64,000 nt of DNA from positions 248,001 to 312,000 of the forward strand of contig SNVD02011144.1 in NCBI GenBank assembly GCA_013180625.2, in the 5' to 3' direction. The DNA comes from Boswellia sacra (Eukaryota > Streptophyta > Magnoliopsida > Sapindales > Burseraceae). The notes beneath the pieces were generated by a model, which searched no databases, was not told the DNA's origin, and saw nothing but the letters and a program-made list of their open reading frames with translations. The translations under genes were made by a program, and so were the position numbers. Shown piece after piece: positions 12,300 to 23,851 of the stretch (within the stretch, counting starts at the first letter, position 1; every line of letters begins with the position of its first letter).

Positions 12300-15000
12300 T
12301 ATAGAAAATAAAAATAAAAATCCAGGCGCTCACAATCCTAAGGTAGAGGTCCGTTGTCTTGAGGGGCTACTTTAGAACCCTCAACCTTTGTGTGATAGCA
12401 CTAAAGTCCACATCTGGGTAATCCTTCTCCTAGCCTTCAATGATCATATCTATGACATAGGTGGTTAATTCATAGATTTATGAATCCAACTGGCAATCTA
12501 AATATCCTTAGTCTAGCTTGACTATCTCTCCTCAGCTAGTTCTGCCTCCTTGTCTTGAAGACACTTCTTTAAATCTTTATTCTCGCCATCACTTATAGGG
12601 AAGAATTGAAGCTCTCATTCTCTTCAAGTATTGTTTCTTCATAGAATCATACTCTTCTGTTCCTTCCTCAAAGTTTCAATTTCACTTAATGTAGTCCTAA
12701 TTTCTTCGTAATGTTAAGCCAAGGTGTTGTTACCTTACAAAGGTTAAAGTAATTAGTAGTTGTGTAAAGAGGGATAGATGCTTAGTTATTTAAAGGACCT
12801 ACCATGACACGACTCACAAAGGATAATTTGATACCGTTTTCAACTTGAAGTTCTCGGTGCTTCTAGCTACATCCTTTGAAACTCGAGAAGAAGCTTGAAC
12901 ATAAAAGGGACACTCAATTTGAAGCGAATAGGGAACATAAAAAAGAGGTAACCCCCTAAAGGTCAAGTCAAGAGGTGCAAGAAAATTCTTTATCTTCTCA
13001 CCAAGAAGGAAAGTCTTCGGAACTCTCTTAGTAGCATTTACATTAACTTTGTTGTTTTATCCTTAGAAGGAGCCCATTTAGATTTGCGAGCCAAATGCTT
13101 CTTTTTTGGTCCTTTTTCTATTGGCTTTTTGATCTCTTGGGTCATAGTAGATGTGCATGTACTACCTTTCAGTTCACGCTTCTCCTTAGTTCTTAATAGC
13201 TCTTAATAGCTCTTAACACCTCAACCAAAGCACCACTATCAACTTTCTTGTTCATTTTGCCTCTACCTGTAAAAGAAGTTATGAGTGGGTTAAGTTTAAT
13301 TCAATGTCGATTGCAAAGGAAAACTAGAAACCCAAAAGGTAAAATAACTACCGAATTAAAGTTCAGTTCAACTACCAATAGTCACCACTAAATTGAGTTT
13401 CAATTCAACCCTCACCACTCAAAAACTCAACCTTTTCTCAACTAGTAAACTAATTAAATTTAAAACCAAAAGTTGGAAATGTACCTTTAAAAGTAAAATC
13501 CTCTCCACCGTTCGAGTGCTCTGAATCCTCTGCTTCTACAAAAAAGGAAATGAGCCTATTTCTTTTTAATGCTTTAGGATCAATCAATTTAATATTACAA
13601 TCTTGGTACTCAAAAGCCATATTCACCCTGTTCTTTTATACATTGGACAACTCAATTTCTTGATATACCTTGTAAGGAAAAGAAATAAAGCAATTTCAAA
13701 GTGAATAAAAAAAATAGTAATAAAGCAAATGTAAATTGAACAACTTACGATGCATCCTAAACCTCATTGGGGTTTAGTACCAATAGAAACAAAAAGAGCA
13801 TCCATTCACCAGCAATATAACACCATCTAGTTTTCCAGCCTTTTTGGGGAGGGGGCTTCCCATATAATACTTCTACCATTAGAGCCATAAATTCTATGAC
13901 TAAATGCTAAAGTGTACTATCTTATTCTAGTATTGATTGAATTGGATTTGATATAAAAGAGGTAGAAAATTTCCTCTAGGTTGATCTCAACCTTATTAAC
14001 CATCTTTCAAAGATGTTACAGAGCTAAAAGAATGACCATCCGTTAGGGTTCAACTGACCAGGGGCTAACCTGGTATGTTTAAAGAAGTTAGCAAAGTATG
14101 ATTGGAGAGGAAGTTTAACCACGTATTAGAAAAATAAAGTACAAAAGAATACCTCAACATATCTATACTTAATCCCTTTGAGCTTAAATGTAGCTCTAGC
14201 GGTTATACTGCTAGGAATTTTATACTCTCTATGGTACTTGGCCAAATGGTCATTATCGATCGAACTAGGTAGTTTATCTATAGAAAACCTCCTGACGTTG
14301 GGATTCCTTGTGTACTTATAATGTGAAAGTCTTAGATTTGACACACTCTTTTCTATAAAAGATGCTTGATCACCACTGTCATTATCACTAGCCTCACTAC
14401 CTTCACTAGCACTAACTTCAACCTAGGGATCACTACCATGCTCAGAAGGATCGGTTATCTCACCAACCTCCCAATTATCCATATCAACTGAGGGACACTC
14501 GTGTTGAACTCAAGATTAGTAGACTACGAGAGATCTCAAGTCATCCCTCTAGGACTTGTTTCACCAAGAAACATAGCATCAGGACTTAATGACCTGTTTG
14601 GTCTCAAAGAATACTCAACAAACAAGTGGACTTATTCAATGGGAACTTTGCCCCAACCAATGCTAGAAACATAAACAAAGACATGTAAAGGAATGGCATT
14701 TATAGGAGGATTTGGCAGGTAATCAACCTTAGACCTCTCATGTAGGGGTCCATCGATTGAAGGGATAGGAATTCTTAAAAAACCCATCTATTTAGAGGAA
14801 ACTAGTCTCAAGGAGAGATTCAAGACTAGAGGATGAATAGCTAGTCATGCTTAAACAACCAAACAAATTGTCAAAACACTTGTCTCAGATTTTCTTCCAC
14901 GTTACTACAAAAGCTTTGATTACATAAGGCATTGAAAATCCCGAGTGTAGGGAAAAACCCATTATGTTTAGGTACCTAAAATCATAAAACTAGAGCTAAG
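12300..15000 (-). pseudogene. Antisense extra ORF of the gypsy element (Transposase_28-like), broken
   Basis: Read on the minus strand. The region starts upstream of about 14340 (SNLRLSHYKYTRNPNVRRFS), continues at about 14090-13750 with the hallmark LAPGQLNPNGW and later KPPPQKGWKTRWCYIAGEW, and ends in a Lys/Glu-rich coiled-coil segment at about 12720-12520 (DLKKCLQDKEAELAEE). I associate the 'LAPGQLNPNGW ... KGWK..' arrangement with the plant 'putative gypsy type transposon' family (PF04195). Several frameshifts and stops break it. Position downstream of pol and opposite orientation fit the extra ORFs described for Tat-lineage elements; the role of these proteins is unknown. Confidence 0.5.
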
Positions 15001-17921
15001 TGTTACCACCATCATTTAATAGTTTAACTTTTAAGTAAAGAGAGAGAAAGAAGGGCATAACTTACTCGGTTTGAATTTTCCTACTCTTTTCTCTTATTAG
15101 AAACATTTTCTTGTCCACAACCAAACTAAAGCTCAATTCAGTGCCAAGCTGAACTTCAGTTTAGTAGCAATCACTTTTATTATTTATCTTGGCTATCAAT
15201 TTAGATAAACTGAGCCTTTCTTTTATGGATTATAACATTGCCACTAATTAATTTGATTATGTCCATCCTATAAAGCTTAAATCATATCATGCTTAGCTTC
15301 TTGGAAACTTGCAACTACATTTGAGAGCCTATAGCAAATATGCCAACTTGCAACCGAACTGTTGTTCAGATCGATAGCCACTTCCTTTTTTTTGTCACTT
15401 CCACTTTAGCTTAGCAATCGAGTCCCACATATTTTATTTAGATTATTGTCTTTGTCATACAAGTATAAAACCAAAACCATATCGAGGTTAGCCTCACTAG
15501 TTAATTCCTTAACTTTAAAAAAAATTGCATTAATGAGAACAATATTATGTTAACCAAACGCATACGAAACATTTTCAATATTAATCAAGTATATTGTTGT
15601 TCATGTAAAAATATCATCTTTAAGCATGGAATATATTACTCAGAAGACATATGAGAGGCTGATAGTGTATATTGAAGGCATTGTCAAACGATGTATTTGT
15701 TAAGTGGTTGCTTACTTTGTACATTATTATTTAATTAATTTTAGAGGCAGTCAAAAAGTATCAATTAAACTTTCAAAGCTTAGAGCCATATTCTCTAAAG
15801 AAATCCTGGCATCTGTTTTTCCCTAGGTCTCATATGATTTCCAACAGGGGGTAATATGAAACCCTATCACCCTTTGAGCTTTGCATTACTGGAATCCTAA
15901 ACCTATAGCCATAATCCCAACCACTTCTATCTCTCACTCTTTCTCTCCCCCTTGTCTCAGGTTCTTAGCAACCAAAACCCAAAAATCAATTTTTTATCTC
16001 CTAATTCTATCTTGGCTTTTTAGTAGTGACACTTGTGGTGGATGGCAATGACGGCAACAACCAACAACCAGTCATGCAAATGTGGCTAGACAATGGTGGT
16101 GTAATTCTGTGTGGCTGAATTGCAATGGTAATGGTGCAACTGTGCAATTGCAATGGCGGTGCGCAACTAGATGGCAATGGAAACACTTTTTGGTTAGTTT
16201 TTGACTGGGTTCTATTTTTGTTGGGATGAGACCTTGAAGGTATGGCAGTGGGCGATGGATTGTGCTGGCGGTGGCCATGGGTGGTGTATGCAGTGGTCGT
16301 GAGTAGTGTACAATGGTGGTTGTAAGATTTTATTGATTGCGATTTTGGTGATTATGCAGTAAGTGTGATTAAGGTGGCATCGAGTTTGTGGTGCCTGTGC
16401 GATTTTGGCAATTTTGGATGGTGAATGGGTTTGTGGGAGTGGCTAGTTTTGTACGATTTTGGATCATAGATTGGTGGCTATGGCTAGGTTTGTAGGTGCA
16501 GCCATCAGTGGCATGTGATGGGTTTATAGTGCTCGCCGGACATTTTGTTCAACTGGGTATTTTGTTTGTGAATTTAGTTTTTGTTTAGACAGAACCAATT
16601 TTTGGGTGTAAAATTTTTGGATATAATTTTTAGATATGTTTTGCGGATATTTTTAGGTATTTTTCAATTATTTGGAATTTGATTGTATGAATAATTCAAA
16701 TATTATAATTTTTTTATTTCATGTTAGAATATGAAAAATAAAATAAGGGTTTTTGATATATTGGAAAAATTTTAATTATAAAGTTTACTAACATATTAAA
16801 TAAAATTAGCACATTCTTGTGTGCAACCAAACACGTTAATCTGATTCCTACAGTAATCAACAATAAGATCCTTATTGGCAGCCAAACACAGTAATACTGG
16901 TTTTTCGGACATAAGATTTCCATAATCAATTTTCTAGTAATTTAAATCCTATTCCAATGAAAGTGGACCCCTATACCAAATGGCCCTTAAACATTTCAAC
17001 ATCCATTTGCTTTAAAAGCTTTTAATGGTGGTCCACACACTCACTCTAAATGAGTTTATTAGATGTGAATATATCTTTTAAACTTTTATACATGTTATGA
17101 TTTCGGTTAAATAAAGTGAGTCTATGTAACAAAGTTTTCTTTATAATGATACACAAACTTATATTAATATATTTGAACATTCAAGTAATTGTTTTTGCTT
17201 GTTGTCATACCACTTTTTATCCTACTACTCTACATAAGTCAATTGATGGATCTCATACAACTATTATCGGCATGTTTAACGTAATTAATTTATGCTATTA
17301 AAGATATGACTGAACTAATCTGCATATCAATTTAGTACTTGTATCCTCTATACCAAATTACTTTATTTACTTCATTTCCTATGAACCATATAATGCAGTT
17401 GGCTACTACCATTTTTTTTATCTACTTGTTCTGGATGTCTTAAGCACTCCAGTTTGGTAGTCTTCATACATACCTTGTTGTACATCCAAGTTATCTGACA
17501 CACCTATTTAGTTCACTAATTTGCAACAAAAACAAAACCCATCATAGACAAATTTTCCAAATGGATCAAATACACAAACATGCCACTATTTGGCAACAAT
17601 CTTTACAAGATCTGAAGCATTTATGGTATCTAATAATAATGATAATAATAATTAAAAACAAACAAAGAGGAAAAGAAAAGGAAAAGAAGAGTGGTCCAAA
17701 GAAACACCTGAAGAAATCTGAAACAAAGCAAGAATATTAGAGGGAGAGAAAAAAAAAGAAACAAAAATCTTAATACCTTAGCTTGCACTCACGAGGTGAA
17801 GAAAATAAAAACAAAAGCTTCAAGGTATATTTACAACTTCAAAGCGTCTGTAACAATAAGGCATTAGAACACAGAAGTTGGAATGCCGAAGCTAAGAAAT
17901 CTGATAAGATATACAAAAAAA

Positions 17922-17971
<50 letters not shown>

Positions 17972-18587
17972 TATAGGAACATATAGTTGTTAGGGAGAAG
18001 AAAGCAGGATAAAAAGGAAAGGTGTAAGAGCGATAATGAACAAGGGAGACAAGAGGGGGTTTCCAAAGTTACCAAGATGCAAACAAAGACTTTTCTAGCA
18101 GCCTTTTCCAAGGATTTGTGTCAATCCTATCTTAGGAACTACATATGTCAGCATTTTGGAAAGTGTATTTGTCTTAAAATAATAATAAAAAAAAATAAAA
18201 TGAGAGAGTTGAGTGTATGATAATTAAAATATTTTGTCGTATCAATAGTTTCAAACCTAAAATTATAATTTGTCATATCTATTGATTGCAATATATGCTT
18301 TCAAGCAACTAAAGTAATGATCATAAGGTTGAGTTAATTAATTTATGAATTCTTTAAGTGAAAATAGGGTCACTACTTGAATGGACGTCACCAAATTGAA
18401 CCTCAATTTGGTCAACAGATGGAGAGGTCATGTTAACCTTATTCTAGCAATTTTTTAATTTCCCAGAGCTACTCACTACCAAGCTGAAACATAAGGGATA
18501 AAAGGCACAAAATCTTATCCATTGAATTTAATAAAAATAGTCACAAGTCTGCATACTTCATACTAGTGACTACAGGGCTAATATGGA
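15001..18587. other. Non-coding interior of the gypsy element, with possible nested MITE-like DNA
   Basis: No convincing ORF. Around 16020-16520 a TGG/GGT-rich stretch occurs. 16730-16990 ends, read on the minus strand, in GGGCCATTTGGTATAGGGG, a style seen at ends of small DNA transposons, but no partner terminus was found. A (GA)n microsatellite lies at 17924-17969. Confidence 0.4.
17924..17969. repeat. (AG)n microsatellite
   Basis: About 23 uninterrupted AG dinucleotides. Gives spurious Arg-Glu ORFs. Confidence 0.95.
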
Positions 18588-19907
18588 TGGTATTTCGCAA
18601 AGTCTCCTAGAGAGACCAAAATAATCTCCTAACTAAATGATCTTTGTGGAGTCCAAGCATCATAAGTCTTCTTGGAAGTTAGCCCTTAAAAATATGAAAG
18701 ACGTAGTTATTTAGAACTAAACCAGAAGCATCATACATGAAATAGAGTCACCACATGCTACTAGATTAGGCTTTACCCAACTGAGCCTTAGTTTGGTAAT
18801 CCACAACCGCCCCATATGGATGTCAAAGTATATAGTAACTTATAGTTTTACTCATGCTTTTATTCATTTTGCACACACAAAATGAACATCACAAGCCCTT
18901 CAAGGTCACTAAACTAAGTTTTAGTTTGACAATGATCCAGCATCAACAAACTAGTCTCTAGCTCGTTGATTAATAACTCATCCAAACCTTAATGTCGTTA
19001 TTCATAAATAAGGTAATAATGATTGGCCACGTGGTAAAACTTTAATACTTTAAAACTAGGGTTGTAAACTCACTCAAGAATCATCTAGAAGAATATATAG
19101 GTCCTTATGATTATGACAATTCATATCTGTGAATGAGTTGGATCTAGGTTACACATTAAAAACCCTCTACATAAACCGACTTATGTCTTCAAGGTATTCA
19201 CTTTTGGACAATCCCCTAGAAGAATCAGAGTATATTCACTGAGGTTTACTTACTCTCACCAATCTTTGTTGTAGTGAATTGTCTATTGTTTCTTTCCATA
19301 AAAGCACCTTTACCACACTCATTTTCTAATATTTTTTCACCATTAAAGCTTAATTGAAATTGACTTAGGCATCGGATATAGCGTTGATGAAAAACTCAAT
19401 GCCTTGGACCTTTTTGGCTATTTTGTAGTTGCTAGGAAGAGGTTATTTGTACCAAAAGCCATTCCAGCTGCCATAGGCCTCTCCTAAAGCTCTCTTCCTC
19501 AGGTTGAAGAATAAGGATACTATCCAGACATCATTTTTAGTTCTCAGAGGCTTATCCCACATTATTAAATGTTGTCAAAGGTTTGTTACCATCTTATCTC
19601 AATTAAGACATTCACAATTTCGAACTCATATCTTGCTCAACCTCCTAATATCACTTGAGATCACTTGAATCTTGAACTACACCTTACCTCAAGTTGCCTC
19701 TTAGCTTTCAACTTGCTCACTACCAATACTTCATAAGATACTACCTTAGTTTCACCAAGCACAAGCACTCAACGAAACCACTAGATTCCATACAAAAGTC
19801 ATTACCACCATTCTCAGCCTCCATATCTTCCAAAGGCACCTTCGTCATTTTCTTATTTCCCCATATATTCATTCAATTTTGGTTGGTGTAACTTTTAAGC
19901 ATTAGAA
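18588..19907 (-). repeat. Right LTR of the gypsy element, inverted
   Basis: Reverse complement of the left LTR. Its outer end GCATTAGAA pairs with the left GCACTAACA (complement of TGTTAGTGC); the terminal CA has mutated to AA. Its inner end, read on the minus strand, is AAATACCA. No primer-binding site follows on the minus strand. Confidence 0.7.
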
Positions 19908-20705
19908 AAATGTATTTTGTTTTAGTAATTTAGATGATTACGAGGTTTTGAATATAGGGAAGGGTTTTGATGTGATTTAGAATTTGTTTAAGTTTGTGAT
20001 TTTTGATATGTAAAATTTTTGGCCCATGGTGGTGATTGGTTTTTTTTTTTTTATAAGGCCAGCTTCGATTGGGGGTAAGGGTAAACAGAAACAAATAGTT
20101 GAGCAATGTGTTATTCCTCTCTAATGGAGATCATTCAATGCACTTGATTAGGAACTTAGGCGTATGTAAGTATCAACTTCTCTAATGTTTTGGTACCTTT
20201 CACGGTTAAGAAAGCAGAGGCAAAGGAAGAGTTGGAATTAATGAATTGCCATCCTTTAGAAGGATACAAATCTATAGATATTATAGTACAATATCAAATG
20301 GTTTTTTGAAACAAACTTACGCTTAAGGAGTTTTGAACTAAGGAAATTAATATTGAAAAGTCTCTTTAACCATCTCCCATTTTCTAAAGTATTTTTACCT
20401 CATTCTTTTAACAGAAAGGAGAAGAAAATTATATTTTAGTAGCTGGTCAAATAAATATATATATTGTAATGTTGAGTTATTCTTATCTTTTTTCTTAGAC
20501 TTAACCTTGTTAGTGGCTAGATAATCTTATGTGTTTTATTTTCCTTTTGTGTTTATACAGCCAAATCCTTTGCTTCTACATGACACTTTTTAATGTATCT
20601 AAGCTAACAACAGGTCTCACCTGTTCACTTTCTGGACCATTTGACCCTATACTTGGAAGAGGAACTCTCCTAGAACTTCCTTAAATAGTATATTGATGAT
20701 ATATA

Positions 20706-21389
20706 CATTAAAACCTTGATAAATGAATGTTAGATAAATTAATAACCCTGGTTAAATAATAAAATCTTCTAGTCCAAACTCAGGCCTAATTAATAAATGA
20801 ATAAATTCGGTAAACGCATAAGATAATAATTTTATTCGAATCTTTTAAGGCCCAACAAAAATATAAACTAATAATTGATCCAATACATAAAACAACTAAC
20901 ATATAAAATTTATACTATCAATGTGATTTTTTTTTTTTACAACTTTTAGTTTCTTAATTTTGCTCTTTTTCAAAATATGCATTTAAAGTTTTTTTATTTA
21001 TTCTTTCCATCTAAACTAAACTTAACTTCATCCTTGATATTTTCCAAAGCATGCACCACGTAGAATTTTTTTTCATGTTGTAGCAAGAAGTTGTGTAAGG
21101 TTGCTAAGGCTTGAATGGCCTCTTCTGGAGAAATATATGGTAAAACAGAACTATCATCTAGATCATGATCATCGTCAGAAGACATATCTATTACTCCTTC
21201 AATAATCTCTTCATGTATAGGAAATTTGATAACTACATCATTCTCATTAATTAGAATATATATACAAGTAATTAAAACATATAAATCTTCATAAATGAAT
21301 AAGTATTCATTTATCAATAAATTAATAAATTATTCATTTATCAATAATTAAATAACCTTTATGAATAATAATTTTTCACGGTCCCAATA
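20706..21389 (-). mobile_element. Remnant of a pogo-like (Tc1/mariner) transposon
   Basis: Inserted in the 3' region of SKIP24-like copy C between sequence matching copy B at about 5925. The left end ATTAAAACCTTGATAAAT resembles the 'AAAACCTCTATAAATTAATA' style of plant pogo/Lemi termini, and a (TA)n context fits TA target duplication. The minus-strand ORF 20994-21317 ends with an acidic stretch followed by SVLPYISPEEAIQALATLHN and FLLQHEKK, which looks like the C-terminal tail of plant CENP-B/pogo-type transposases. The DDE domain is missing, so it is an internally deleted copy. Exact ends are uncertain. Confidence 0.5.
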
Positions 21390-21665
21390 TGACAATAATG
21401 CCCATATTGGCTTAACTGAATGCCAATGATCGAGTACTGAACAGAAGACAGAGAAGATTGCATAGCTACCAAACTTAATGGAGGGACTTTGGGTTAGTTT
21501 GATAACATGTGAGACTGTGATTGAAGGCAAAGATCGTATGGATGTTTTAATTATAAGTTTTGGAAGAAAACCCCTTCCAGAATTGATATGGGAATGAGTG
21601 TCTCCAAAGTTTGGGGTCTTCCCTTTGTGAACTGCATTGATTAAGAGTTGAAGTGTGTGAAATTT

Positions 21666-22699
21666 CTAGGTTAGCTTTTGATGCAAAATATGGTTTTTGG
21701 AATATGTTTGATTATGGTATAGTATAGAGTAGACTTTATGTTTTCTAACTAGTAACTAAATTCACATTCTATTTAAGTTAAACATCAAATTTTTATAATG
21801 CTGATGCCTACTTTATAGATATTCCTTTTTTCAAACCATCGTGAGACAAGAACATGGTGTGGATGGATAAAAAGGAAATAATAGATTTAATGTAAAATCT
21901 TTTATAATAATGTATCCTCGCGATTTTTTTGGAATAGTTGTTTAACTATTATTGTACTTCCTTATTGTAGTAATAAATTTTCATTTGTTTATATCTCATA
22001 GGACTTCTCAAGGACTTGATTTATATGTTATTTTTGCATTGGTTTGGCCATGTATTTGTATATTCGTACAACAAGACATATTCGATTATTTGAAATTAAT
22101 TTGATAATATGAATGTCAAGGGCTTAAGACGAACATAATAAGATGCAACACAAAATCGTATGACATGAGCATGAATATTATGGACTATAATATTTAGGTT
22201 GATATAAAACACCATTACAATTTGAGTCGAGTGTTATTTTAGTAGTTCTCATATGCGTTACTATATAAATTATGTTATGTAGTATTTTTTTTATTTTAGA
22301 AATCATCAAATATTCTTATCAATTGGACGTATACTTAATATTTGGACCTTTAATTAATACAAGATGAAAATTACAAATTACTTTTGTGGTCAACCGAATT
22401 AATTGCCCATCCATGGTTACCCCCTTTTTCTTGCTATTTTCGTTTCATATTGTTTCATATATTTCTTTCTATCTCTTTTTTAAAATATATTTCACCATCC
22501 TTGCAAATATTATATGAGAGGAAAAGAAACTAGCATGTGCTTTTTTGTTTTGCTTTTAGCACTTTGGTCAATGGCTTTTTTATTTTTTCGTACTTTGTTT
22601 AATAAAGAACTAAAAATAAAGTTCTACAGTATTTTGAAAAATAATAGCAGAATCAAAAAATCATAAGTTTGATTTGGAACCCAAATAGAGAGAAAGATA
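21666..22699. other. AT-rich intergenic DNA
   Basis: Between the SKIP24-like array and the FBA F-box pseudogene. No gene or clear element seen. Confidence 0.6.
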
Positions 22700-23851
22700 A
22701 TGTTGACAAGCAATGAAGATTTGCCTCAAGATATAACGATTAAAACTCTTAAAAGTCGCCTGTGAGTTACTTCTACAATTTAGATGTGCGTGCAAATCTT
22801 GGTATGCGTTATTTAAAACCCGAAATTTCGTTTACAAGCGCCACAAAAAATGATGGCAATACTCTTCTCCTTCTTTATTATACAATTATTTATAATGTGG
22901 ATAAATATGATTTAGATAACTTTTTTTTCTCTTTGTTCTTGGATTAAACACTAGCCAATTTGTCACAAGAAAATTTTAAACTTCAAGTGAATAGACCAAC
23001 ATTAATATTAATGGAAGACCCACCTTATAAGGGCATATTTTGTTTGGGGAGATGTACATATACAATACATAATAGTCGCATATTAACTTTTTATAACCCC
23101 GCAACCAAATGTCGTAGAGTTCCCCTAGAGGTTGAATTTGACCGTGGTAGCTATACAATAAGGAATTTTATTTCCTTTTAATGTTGGAATTGGATTCGAT
23201 CATGTTAATAATGACTACAAATTGGTTATATATAATATACAGCTTTTGGGAGAGCGATGGAAATATATGTTATGAGTTCTCACATTTCTCGCATCTGCAT
23301 GCAGTATATACCTTTAGCACTAATTCTTGGAGAGCTTTCCAAGGCCTCAATATAACACATCCTTTTACAATCAATAATAAAGTAGGTATCGCATACTTAG
23401 AAGGCATTTTTTATTGGCTAATTGTCCTAGAAGATAACTATACCAACATCATATCATTTGACATTAGTGATAAGGTGTTCAGAATATTAGGACTAAGCAA
23501 TCTTGAATCATGTACATTTATTAGATAAAATACATAATTTTCAAATTGATGATGAAATTAATAGATAGCACATATTTAAATTTAAGGAGTTTGTTATTGG
23601 CTAATTCAGCTAAAAGATGAGTACTGCACAAACATCTTATTATTTGACCTTAGTGATGAGTTATATTCCAAATATTAGAAGGGCCAAGCATTAATTTTGA
23701 GTGGAGTAAACCAAGAACTCTAGATATATTTTACAACGAATCTCTCGCTTTATTAGTGTTGGATATTGATCATTGGGCCTTTTATGGGAGTATTTAAGCC
23801 ACTTAGATTTGGAAGAAAGGTGGGTTTTTTTAAGAATTTGACTTTGAAGAG

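Larger units (their letters stand above)
7020..19907 (+). mobile_element. Decayed Ty3-gypsy retrotransposon (Tat-like) with inverted LTRs
   Basis: Bounded by 5-bp duplications AAATG (7015-7019 and 19908-19912) inside SKIP24-like copy C. Long terminal repeats of about 1.32 kb (7020-8343 and 18588-19907) are in inverted, not direct, orientation; both outer ends are the TGTTAGTGC-type end. The interior holds plus-strand pol remnants starting in the middle of reverse transcriptase (about 8350-11140) and a minus-strand broken ORF (about 12300-15000) resembling the gypsy-associated Transposase_28 family, as in Tat-lineage elements with an antisense extra ORF. Primer-binding site, gag and protease were not found next to the left LTR, so 5' internal sequence has been lost. 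Many stops in all frames show an old insertion. Confidence 0.7.
6865..21665 (+). pseudogene. SKIP24-like copy C, 5'-truncated and split by a 12.9 kb retroelement
   Basis: 6865-7019 aligns with intron 1 of copy B (3165-3310, including GATTTTTCGTGGATTAAATG). The alignment resumes right after the retroelement at 19913 (TAATTTAGAT, AGGGTTTTGATGTGATTTAG) and runs through a decayed exon 2 (GGTAAACAGAAACAAATAGTTG), remnants of exon 3 (20200-20270, encoding KEELELMNCHPLEGY) and the 3' region to about 21665. Exon 1 with the F-box is absent, exon 2 carries deletions, and the copy is clearly dead. A pogo-like remnant (20706-21389) is a second insertion. The flanks of the gypsy element are contiguous in copy B, which proves the insertion point. 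Confidence 0.75.

Noticed and set aside
16072..16278. Minus-strand ORF rich in His, Cys and Thr
   Set aside because: Low-complexity GGT/GTG-rich DNA; no zinc-finger spacing.
17783..18220. Two short ORFs around the (AG)n microsatellite
   Set aside because: Arg-Glu repeats come from the dinucleotide run; no conserved protein wording.
18588..19907. Reading the 1.3 kb inverted repeats as TIRs of a giant MULE
   Set aside because: TG...CA ends, a 5-bp rather than 9-bp duplication, and gypsy pol plus an antisense ORF inside favour LTRs; the MULE option is kept only as an alternative.
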